A DNA stretch of 6,354 bases from NCBI GenBank assembly GCA_020061125.1, contig JAGUYV010000339.1:1-6354 (forward strand), written 5' to 3'. Positions 1-4,893 of this stretch are shown here, in pieces. The translations under genes were made by a program, and so were the position numbers. Every line of letters begins with the position of its first letter. The first letter of the stretch is position 1. Under the pieces are notes generated by a model that worked only from the letters and a program-made list of their open reading frames with translations, searched no databases and was not told the DNA's origin. The stretch is from a bacterium (GTDB lineage: Bacteria; UBP15; UBA6099; DSWB01).

Positions 1-1
1 C

Positions 2-706
2 ACGGCGGTGATGAACGGCGAGGACGGCATCAGCCTGATCCACACCGCGGACGGCGCCCTGGCCGAGACCCACGACATCCTGATGCGCATGCGCGACCTC
101 TCCGTGCGCGCGGCCAACGAGGCCACCCTCACCAGCCGCGACATCATGCGCATCAATCAGGAACTGCGCAGCCTCAAGGACGAACTCCAGCGCAAGTCCC
201 AGGCCGTGACCTTCAACACCAAGGTTCTCTTCTCCGGCGGGTATTCGAGCACCAACGCCCAAATGCTTCAGATTGGCCCGGACAACGGAACCAACTACAG
301 GCTGACCATTGAAGTCTACGCCATGACAAACAGCGGCCTGTTCATGATCGAGGGCGTGCACGGCGCCAACTTCCTGGGCGCGGGCAGCCTCATGATCAGC
401 AACCACGCGGGCGCCACGGCCCTGTCCATGGCCTGGGCGGCCATTGACCACATCAACAGCGCCATCAATTTCGTGAGCGACCTGCGGGCGTCCCTGGGCA
501 TCCAGGAGCGCCGCCTGGGCCACATCATTGACGACCTCAAGGCCCAAGACATCAACATCTCGGCCGCCAAGAGCCGCATCTGGGATGCAGACATGGCCTC
601 GGAAATCACCGAGTTCACGCGCCTTCAGATTCTGCAGCAGAGCGGCACCGCCATTCTGGCGCAGGCCAACGCGCAGCCGCAGAGCATCCTGCAACTGCTG
701 CAGTAA
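2..706 (+). CDS. Flagellin, copy 1 (5' end outside the window)
   Basis: Structural subunit of the flagellar filament, exported through the flagellar type III apparatus. The reading frame is open from the first bases and the start codon lies upstream; the visible part begins inside the N-terminal D1 helix, equivalent to about residue 62 of the complete paralogs. The D1 motif MRMRDLSVRAANEA, the short central region and the C-terminal D0 helix ending QILQQSGTAILAQANAQPQ...LLQ are all present. It resembles copy 3 more than copy 2: it shares QELRSLKDELQRKS and the ISNHAGATALSMAW segment. Odd points are DLSVR where the other copies have DLAVR, and TAV just before MNGEDG where they have TSQ. The internal GTG/ATG at 8-13 is not a real start, because the conserved N-terminal D0 domain must precede it. 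Family assignment is certain; which of the paralogs is the major filament protein cannot be told. Confidence 0.95.
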   Translation, partial: TAVMNGEDGISLIHTADGALAETHDILMRMRDLSVRAANEATLTSRDIMRINQELRSLKDELQRKSQAVTFNTKVLFSGGYSSTNAQMLQIGPDNGTNYRLTIEVYAMTNSGLFMIEGVHGANFLGAGSLMISNHAGATALSMAWAAIDHINSAINFVSDLRASLGIQERRLGHIIDDLKAQDINISAAKSRIWDADMASEITEFTRLQILQQSGTAILAQANAQPQSILQLLQ

Positions 707-984
707 AGCCGCGGGGCATGCCGGACGCGCGGAGCGCGGCCCGGCGAACAAAACCTATAGATCTGCCCGGCCGCGGGCTGGCGGATCCGCAGGGATCCGG
801 GCCACGCAGCGGCGGTCAAAGGGAGCACGGCGTCAGGCTTCGTTACATGCGCGCGCATGAGCCGCGCATTGCGTTGCCCGGCCCTGCCATCAGCAGCGGA
901 AGCGCCGCGCAAGCGGCTTTCGAGTGATGCATTGCATATGATTACAAACTCTGCGGGGAGGTGATGCAAACTCATTCAGTAATT
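707..984 (+). other. Non-coding region upstream of the flagellin 2 leader
   Basis: This 278-nt stretch has no convincing gene. It holds the hairpin at 720-745, a perfect 10-bp palindrome GCGGATCCGC (781-790), a hairpin at 899-921 with stem GCCGC/GCGGC, a GCAA tetraloop and a further GAAG/TTTC helix beyond a bulged C, and then a locally AT-richer segment from about 925. That segment contains the inverted repeat ATGCA-T-TGCAT (927-937) and two short direct repeats: GTGATGCA at 924-931 and 961-968, CAAACTC at 945-951 and 967-973. The promoter of copy 2 most likely lies here. I find no clear sigma-28 (TAAA/GCCGATAA) or sigma-54 (TGGCAC/TTGC) match; TATGAT at 937-942 resembles a -10 box but has no matching -35. 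Confidence 0.4.
720..745 (+). repeat. GC-rich hairpin after flagellin copy 1
   Basis: GCCGG (720-724) pairs with CCGGC (741-745), and inside it CGCGC (726-730) pairs with GCGCG (734-738) around a GGA loop. It starts 13 nt after the stop codon. No U-tract follows, so it is not a standard intrinsic terminator; it may be an mRNA 3'-end stabiliser or a Rho-associated end. Confidence 0.4.
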
Positions 985-1069
985 CAGGAGGATTGGCGCG
1001 GGATGCGCCCGCGCCAGCCGGACATGGATGACCGGTAACGGCTAAAAACATGGAAGGAGCAACACTGAA
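985..1069 (+). promoter_or_regulatory. Structured leader of flagellin 2, likely CsrA-type translational control
   Basis: In order the leader contains AGGAGG (986-991); a perfect 8-bp hairpin GGCGCGGG/CCCGCGCC with a 5-nt loop (995-1015); a second hairpin GCCGG/CCGGT (1017-1036, outer pair G-U) whose 10-nt loop is ACATGGATGA; and ACATGGAAGGAG (1048-1059), where a second ACATGGA merges with the Shine-Dalgarno AAGGAG, 10 nt before the ATG. An alternative hairpin CCG-GTAA-CGG (1032-1041) would compete with the second one. The same architecture recurs before copy 3 at 2082-2167, although sequence further upstream is unrelated. Known: CsrA binds GGA in hairpin loops, consensus close to ACARGGAUG, and represses flagellin translation in Bacillus through one site upstream and one over the ribosome binding site. 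Inferred: the same kind of control acts here. No csrA or fliW gene is in the window. Confidence 0.55.
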
Positions 1070-1981
1070 ATGTCAATTATTAACACTAATCTTAGCGCAA
1101 TGATCGGCCTCAACAACTTGAGGCTCACCAACCTGGGCCTGAAGCAGTCCCTGGAAAGACTCTCTTCGGGCCTTCGCATCAACAAGGGCGCGGACGACCC
1201 GAGCGGCCTGGCCATCGCCAAGGGCATGGAATCCCAGATCATGGGCATCCGCACCTCGCAGATGAACGGCGAGGACGGCATCAGCCTGATCCACACCGCG
1301 GACGGCGCCCTGGCCGAAACCCACGATGTGCTCATGCGCATGCGCGATCTGGCTGTGCGCGCGGCCAACGAGGCCACCCTCACAAGCCGCGACATTATGC
1401 GCATCAACAACGAGCTGCAGTCCCTCAAGGCCGAACTGGCCCGCAAGTCCCAGGCCGTGACCTTCAACACCAAGGTCCTGTTCTCCGGCGGGTACTCTGG
1501 CACCAACCAGCAGCTTCTCCAGATTGGCCCTGACAACGGGACTAACTACCGCCTGACCATCGAGATCTGGGCCATGACCAACAGCGGCCTGTTCATGACG
1601 AGCGGCACCCGGCAGGCCAACTGGCTCGGCGGCGGCAGCCTGCTCATCAGCAATGTGAGCGCGGGCGCGGCCACCACAGGCACGGCCGTGGGCGCTCTGT
1701 CCATGGCCTGGACAGCCATTGATCACCTCAACAGCGCCATCAACTTCGTGAGCGACCTGCGCGCATCCCTGGGCATCCAGGAACGGCGCCTGGGCCATGT
1801 GATTGACGACCTCAAAGCCCAGGAAATCAATGTGGCCGCAGCCAAGAGCCGCATCTGGGACGCGGACATGGCCTCGGAGATCACCGAGTTCACCCGCCTG
1901 CAGATCCTTCAGCAGAGCGGCACCGCCATCCTGGCGCAGGCCAACGCGCAGCCGCAGAACATCCTGCAGTTGCTGCAGTAA
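1070..1981 (+). CDS. Flagellin, copy 2 (complete, 303 aa)
   Basis: Flagellar filament subunit. The N-terminus MSIINTNLSAMIGLNN and the ERLSSGLRIN motif (residues 29-38) are the D0/D1 signature of bacterial flagellins; the C-terminal D1/D0 helices span about 215-303 and end QANAQPQNILQLLQ. The helix LMRMRDLAVRAAN (88-100) corresponds to the TLR5-contact segment of Salmonella FliC, and its Arg90, Leu94 and a downstream Glu122 match the key contact positions by alignment. At 303 aa this is a short flagellin: the central region (about 140-212) is only some 70 residues and no D2/D3 outer domains exist. It carries 8 extra residues, rich in Ala, Thr and Gly, near 197-208 compared with copies 1 and 3. 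The ATG at 1070 is fixed by the conserved N-terminus and by AAGGAG 10 nt upstream. I avoid fliC/fla names because the ordering among paralogs is arbitrary. Confidence 0.97.
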   Translation: MSIINTNLSAMIGLNNLRLTNLGLKQSLERLSSGLRINKGADDPSGLAIAKGMESQIMGIRTSQMNGEDGISLIHTADGALAETHDVLMRMRDLAVRAANEATLTSRDIMRINNELQSLKAELARKSQAVTFNTKVLFSGGYSGTNQQLLQIGPDNGTNYRLTIEIWAMTNSGLFMTSGTRQANWLGGGSLLISNVSAGAATTGTAVGALSMAWTAIDHLNSAINFVSDLRASLGIQERRLGHVIDDLKAQEINVAAAKSRIWDADMASEITEFTRLQILQQSGTAILAQANAQPQNILQLLQ

Positions 1982-1993
1982 CCCGGCTGCCCG

Positions 1994-2011
1994 CGGCCCG
2001 CTTGCGGGCCG
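1994..2011 (+). repeat. GC-rich hairpin after flagellin copy 2
   Basis: A perfect 7-bp stem CGGCCCG/CGGGCCG with a CTTG loop begins 12 nt after the stop codon. It is followed by mixed sequence, then by A-rich rather than T-rich DNA, so a strong intrinsic terminator on this strand is unlikely. It may protect the 3' end of the upstream message or mark partial termination between the tandem flagellin genes. Confidence 0.4.
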
Positions 2012-2025
2012 GTTCGCCGGAGCGT

Positions 2026-2081
2026 GTGAAACAAAAAATATTACTACATAAGCATGAAGGCCGCACAGCCTTCATAAGAAA
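2026..2081 (+). promoter_or_regulatory. AT-rich island with inverted repeat, candidate promoter/operator of flagellin 3
   Basis: This is the most AT-rich stretch of the flagellin region. It contains a perfect 8-bp inverted repeat, ATGAAGGC (2054-2061) and GCCTTCAT (2068-2075), separated by CGCACA. It shares no visible similarity with the sequence at the same place before copy 2. A loose sigma-28-like arrangement (TAAG at 2048-2051, 16 nt, then GCCTTCATAA) is present, but the match is poor. The position, just before the conserved leader, suits a promoter and operator; the assignment is inference. Confidence 0.3.
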
Positions 2082-2167
2082 CAGGAGGATTGGCGCGGGA
2101 AGCGCCCGCGCCCGCCGGACATGGATGGCCGGCTTCGGCTATACAACATGGAAGGAGCACGACTCCA
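2082..2167 (+). promoter_or_regulatory. Structured leader of flagellin 3, likely CsrA-type translational control
   Basis: Second copy of the flagellin leader. AGGAGG (2083-2088) precedes a perfect 8-bp hairpin GGCGCGGG/CCCGCGCC (2092-2112), then a 5-bp hairpin GCCGG/CCGGC (2114-2133) with loop ACATGGATGG, then ACATGGAAGGAG (2146-2157) ending in the Shine-Dalgarno 10 nt before ATG 2168. Compared with the copy 2 leader, the 8-bp stem is unchanged while its loop differs by one base, and the G-U closing pair of the second hairpin becomes G-C. Both ACATGGA motifs and their spacing (26 and 27 nt) are kept. This supports a functional RNA structure, although recent duplication alone would also keep much of it. 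Confidence 0.55.
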
Positions 2168-3055
2168 ATGACAGTAGTCAACACCAATCTTTCAGCATTG
2201 ATCGGCCTGAACAACTTGAGGCTGACCAACCTGGGCCTGAAGCAGTCACTGGAAAGGCTCTCGTCCGGCCTGCGCATCAACAAGGGCGCGGACGATCCGA
2301 GCGGCCTGGCTATCGCCAAGGGCATGGAAGCCCAGATCATGGGCATCCGCACCTCGCAGATGAACGGCGAGGACGGCATCAGCCTGATCCACACCGCGGA
2401 CGGCGCCCTGGCCGAGACCCACGATGTGCTCATGCGCATGCGCGACCTGGCCGTGCGCGCGGCCAACGAAGCCACGCTCACCAGCCGCGACATCATGCGC
2501 ATCAACCAGGAGCTCCGCAGCCTGAAGGACGAACTGCAGCGCAAGTCCCAGGCGGTCACCTTCAACACCAAGGTCCTGTTCTCCGGCGGCTACATGAGCA
2601 CGAACGCCCAGCTGTTGCAGATCGGCGCGGACAACGGCGCCAACTACCGGCTGACCATCGAAATCAAGGCTATGACCAACAGCGGGCTGTACATGATTCA
2701 TGGCGTCAACGGGGCCAACTGGCTCGGCGCGGGCAGCCTCATGATCAGCAACCATGCCGGCGCCACGGCTCTGTCCATGGCCTGGACCGCCATTGACCAT
2801 CTCAACAGCGCCATCAACCTGGTCAGCGATGTGCGCGCGTCTCTGGGCATTCAGGAGCGCCGCCTGGGCCATGTGATTGACGACCTCAAGGCGCAGGAGA
2901 TCAATGTGGCCGCGGCCAAGAGCCGCATCTGGGATGCGGACATGGCCTCGGAGATCACCGAATTCACACGGCTGCAGATTCTGCAACAGAGCGGCACCGC
3001 AATTCTTGCGCAGGCGAACGCGCAACCGCAGAACATCCTGCAACTGCTGCGGTAA
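2168..3055 (+). CDS. Flagellin, copy 3 (complete, 295 aa)
   Basis: Flagellar filament subunit, nearly identical to copy 2 across both D0/D1 helical arms. The N-terminus is MTVVNTNLSALIGLNN; the C-terminus ends QANAQPQNILQLLR, with Arg in place of the Gln that ends copies 1 and 2. The central segment is copy-1-like (HAGATALSMAW) and lacks the 8-residue insertion of copy 2. The frame is open further upstream to a TTG at 2090, but ATG 2168 is preferred: it lines up with the canonical flagellin N-terminus and has AAGGAG at the same 10-nt distance as in copy 2. A stretch of 85 nt (2331-2415) is identical to 1233-1317 in copy 2, including synonymous sites, which indicates recent duplication or gene conversion. 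FlaG follows 78 nt downstream. Confidence 0.97.
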   Translation: MTVVNTNLSALIGLNNLRLTNLGLKQSLERLSSGLRINKGADDPSGLAIAKGMEAQIMGIRTSQMNGEDGISLIHTADGALAETHDVLMRMRDLAVRAANEATLTSRDIMRINQELRSLKDELQRKSQAVTFNTKVLFSGGYMSTNAQLLQIGADNGANYRLTIEIKAMTNSGLYMIHGVNGANWLGAGSLMISNHAGATALSMAWTAIDHLNSAINLVSDVRASLGIQERRLGHVIDDLKAQEINVAAAKSRIWDADMASEITEFTRLQILQQSGTAILAQANAQPQNILQLLR

Positions 3056-3062
3056 CGCAAAC

Positions 3063-3094
3063 CGGGGGGCCGCCCCAGGCTAAGGCCGGCCCCG
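3063..3094 (+). repeat. GC-rich hairpin between flagellin 3 and flaG
   Basis: CGGGG (3063-3067) pairs with CCCCG (3090-3094), and GGCC (3068-3071) with GGCC (3084-3087), leaving a two-base bulge. There is no U-tract. As with the hairpins after copies 1 and 2, it starts a few bases past the stop codon. It could reduce read-through from the flagellin into flaG or stabilise the flagellin message. Confidence 0.35.
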
Positions 3095-3133
3095 CGCACT
3101 TTGACAAGCGAAAAAGAAAGAAGGTGAACCGCG

Positions 3134-3466
3134 ATGACAATCAACCCTGTCATCGAAGCGGCTGTGGCGCGCCCGGCTACCGCGCAGTCGCAGCCGGTCT
3201 TGCCTTCGGCGAGTCAAAACACCGCCGTCGCAAGTTTGCAGAAAAGCCTGCTCATCAATCAAGAGGTGGAAAGCGCGAACAAAATGGCGAGCCGCAGCAA
3301 CACCACTGTCCAGTACCGCGTTCACGAGGCGTCCAATGCAATAACCGTGAAGGTAATGGACAAAGAAACCGGCCAGGTCATCCGCGAAATCCCACCGCAG
3401 AAGTTCCTCGACATGATGAGCAAACTCCAGGAACTCGTGGGGTTTGTCATTAACGAGGAAGCTTAA
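3134..3466 (+). CDS. flaG: FlaG family flagellar protein (110 aa)
   Basis: FlaG-family proteins are small cytoplasmic or filament-associated factors encoded beside flagellin genes; in several bacteria their loss changes filament length, but the molecular role is not settled. The N-terminal 50 residues are low in complexity and poorly conserved, as usual. The C-terminal half carries the family signature: VQYRVHEASNAITVKVMD, then KETGQVIREIPPQKFLDMM (about residues 77-95) and a final helix ending LVGFVINEEA. The length of 110 aa is normal for the family. The ATG at 3134 has AAGGTG (3121-3126) 7 nt upstream. It lies downstream of three flagellins on the same strand and immediately before the terminator at 3502, so it closes the filament cluster. 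No fliD or fliS follows, which is the usual next block in many genomes. Confidence 0.9.
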   Translation: MTINPVIEAAVARPATAQSQPVLPSASQNTAVASLQKSLLINQEVESANKMASRSNTTVQYRVHEASNAITVKVMDKETGQVIREIPPQKFLDMMSKLQELVGFVINEEA

Positions 3467-3501
3467 TTTTCGCCACCTTACCGTCTGACTCATAAAAACC
3501 G

Positions 3502-3539
3502 GCGCGCCCCCCGACCTATCCCGGGGGGCGCGCTTTTTT
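3502..3539 (+). terminator. Strong intrinsic terminator after flaG, probably bidirectional
   Basis: A perfect 12-bp GC stem (left arm 3502-3513, right arm 3522-3533) with loop ACCTATCC is followed by six T residues (3534-3539). On the opposite strand the same hairpin is followed, after two bases, by a five-T run (complement of AAAAA at 3494-3498). It could therefore also end the convergent minus-strand message whose last gene stops at 3625. Confidence 0.93.
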
Positions 3540-3624
3540 GTGCGCAAAACACGGCGCGGGGCATGCGCTTGCTCTCACATCGCGACTCATGTGTTGCCTA
3601 TGAATGTATTCTCTTGGTTTGCGG

Positions 3625-4830
3625 CTAAGAGCTTGCGCCGGGGGTGTCATCGTCCGGCGCTTCGGCTTCCGGGCTTTGCACATCCCGGGAGGAATCCGCA
3701 TCCGCGCCGGGGGTATCTTGATCTTGTGGTGTGCTTTGGCCGCCGTCCGGGGGGCCGGCGGCTTCGGTGTCGCCGGGCTGTTCCTGCAGAGTCTCGGGGG
3801 CCGGGGCAAGCCCAACCGCCTCGCTCAAGGGGACGCTTTCATCTGTCTGCTCCGGCTCCGTGGCGCCATCCTGTTCCGGGGACTGCGCCTCCAGGGGGGC
3901 CACGGCGCGTTCGTAATACAGCACAAAGCCTAGCAGCACGAAATACACCATGCCCGCGAACTGGAACAGCCAGGACAGGAATGCAGTGTTCAGATACAGG
4001 ACCAGGCGCAGGCCCACGGCCCGTGGGTCCGCGTCCTGGGGCACGGCCTGCATCAGGGTTGCGCCCACGGCCGAGAACACCATGGACACGGCCATGTTGT
4101 ACGCCATCCACAGGCCCAGCAGGGCGAACACATCGCCCAGGCGCGCGCGTACAAACGCATAGCTGCGCGCCAGGGACTCGACCGCGCCCGTGTCCTCCAG
4201 CGCCAGGCTCTGCCGCCAGAAAGAGAGCGCAAGGCCGATCAGTAACTCCAGCGCGATCAGCACGGGCGCAAACGGCAGCGCCACCTTGATCACATCGCCC
4301 CACAGCACATTGCCCGCGCCGCGCAGCAGCGCCAGCATGATGAGCACGAACAGCACAGGGATGAGGTGAATGGCCAGTTTCACAAACACCGCGCCCAGGA
4401 AGCGCGGCGAAAACATGAACACGCCGTAACCGTAGTCGGCCAGGCCCGTGTTGCCGGTTCTCGCGGCGCGCGCGAACATGGCGCTCCAGCCCGCGTTGTG
4501 AAAAGTCCCGATGAGCAGACGGCCCAGCAGCACGATGCCCAGCACGCAGAGCAAGTAGGGCCACGACACGCGCATGAGCGCGGCGGCGAGGCGCACGGCG
4601 TTCATGTCCCAGGCCGTGTAGCGCAGCTCTGCCATCTTGGCGGCCAGGGAGGTGAGGAACACATATCCGAAGACCGCGTACAGGCTCAAGTGCGCCAGGC
4701 CCACGAACATGGGCGGCACGAGCAGTCCGGGGTTGTTGATCAGCGTGTGAAACGCGCGGCTCATCATGGCGCCCCAGGTGGCGCGGGGCGCGAGGTCGAG
4801 CGTCATGTCTTTTTCCGCACTGTTCGCCAT
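3625..4830 (-). CDS. Polytopic membrane protein with acidic Pro-rich C-terminal tail
   Basis: Predicted integral membrane protein of 401 aa, function unknown. Six strongly hydrophobic segments lie at about residues 35-61, 83-109, 144-171, 181-204, 233-261 and 274-306. The stretch LALEDTGAVESLARSYAFVR before the fifth segment resembles the 'ALEg-gv-eAl-rS-ylvr' pattern of YciC/DUF975-like and glycerophosphodiesterase-membrane-domain proteins; I assign it to that loose group only. Residues from about 309 to the end form a hydrophilic tail rich in Pro, Glu, Asp and Gln, with more than 20 acidic residues, one Arg and no Lys, probably disordered and cytoplasmic. Start choice is uncertain. ATG 4830 is the first ATG; the frame extends to a TTG at 4866 with no ribosome binding site, and ATG 4806 has a weak GGAAA upstream. 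It follows the secreted AttH-like gene by 63 nt on the same strand, suggesting an operon. It is convergent with flaG. Confidence 0.8.
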   Translation of the reverse strand: MANSAEKDMTLDLAPRATWGAMMSRAFHTLINNPGLLVPPMFVGLAHLSLYAVFGYVFLTSLAAKMAELRYTAWDMNAVRLAAALMRVSWPYLLCVLGIVLLGRLLIGTFHNAGWSAMFARAARTGNTGLADYGYGVFMFSPRFLGAVFVKLAIHLIPVLFVLIMLALLRGAGNVLWGDVIKVALPFAPVLIALELLIGLALSFWRQSLALEDTGAVESLARSYAFVRARLGDVFALLGLWMAYNMAVSMVFSAVGATLMQAVPQDADPRAVGLRLVLYLNTAFLSWLFQFAGMVYFVLLGFVLYYERAVAPLEAQSPEQDGATEPEQTDESVPLSEAVGLAPAPETLQEQPGDTEAAGPPDGGQSTPQDQDTPGADADSSRDVQSPEAEAPDDDTPGASS

Positions 4831-4836
4831 AGCGTT

Positions 4837-4866
4837 ATTGTATGATCCCCATTCCCCGTACGGCAA
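4837..4866 (-). promoter_or_regulatory. Possible sigma-70-type promoter for the membrane protein gene
   Basis: On the minus strand TTGCCG (4866-4861) and TACAAT (4842-4837) are separated by 18 bp; they match the sigma-70 consensus at four and five of six positions. Transcription would start near 4830, at the first ATG, making the message nearly leaderless or pushing the start to ATG 4806. Co-transcription from the upstream gene is an equally good explanation. Confidence 0.25.
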
Positions 4867-4893
4867 TGAACAATTTCACGAAGAAATCCCGGT

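Noticed and set aside
781-799. Possible sigma-54 promoter at TGGCGGATCCGCAGG and BamHI-like repeats GGATCC
   Set aside because: The -12 element reads GG instead of GC, and the match beyond TGGC is poor. GGATCC repeats this close together can occur by chance.
964-1038. 24-codon leader-peptide frame (ATG CAA ACT ... TAA) after GGGGAGG
   Set aside because: The GGAGG is only 2 nt from the ATG, and the frame is not preserved as an ATG-to-stop unit in the copy 3 leader. The conserved RNA hairpins explain the sequence better.
1073-1798. Long open frames on the minus strand opposite the flagellin genes (also 2246-3043)
   Set aside because: High-GC coding sequence leaves antisense frames open; the translations are low-complexity Ala/Gly/His/Val protein with no recognisable domain, and they recur because the flagellins are paralogs.
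2048-2077. Sigma-28-like promoter TAAG-N16-GCCTTCATAA before flagellin 3
   Set aside because: The -10 part needs a gap and mismatches to reach GCCGATAA, and there is no counterpart before copy 2. It was kept only as a remark on the AT-rich region.
2090-2167. In-frame TTG start extending flagellin 3 by 26 residues
   Set aside because: It would put MAREAPAPAGHG... before the canonical flagellin N-terminus, runs through the conserved hairpins, and in the copy 2 leader the same frame stops after 12 codons. ATG 2168 has its own well-spaced Shine-Dalgarno.
3540-3624. Possible small gene or second terminator between the flaG terminator and the convergent gene
   Set aside because: Only a weak 5-bp CACAT/ATGTG pairing is visible and no short frame has a ribosome binding site. 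The bidirectional terminator at 3502-3539 is sufficient.
4831-4866. TTG start at 4866 for the membrane protein
   Set aside because: No Shine-Dalgarno precedes it, the added PYGEWGSYNNA segment does not look like a natural N-terminus, and it overlaps a sigma-70-like promoter. ATG 4830 or 4806 is preferred.
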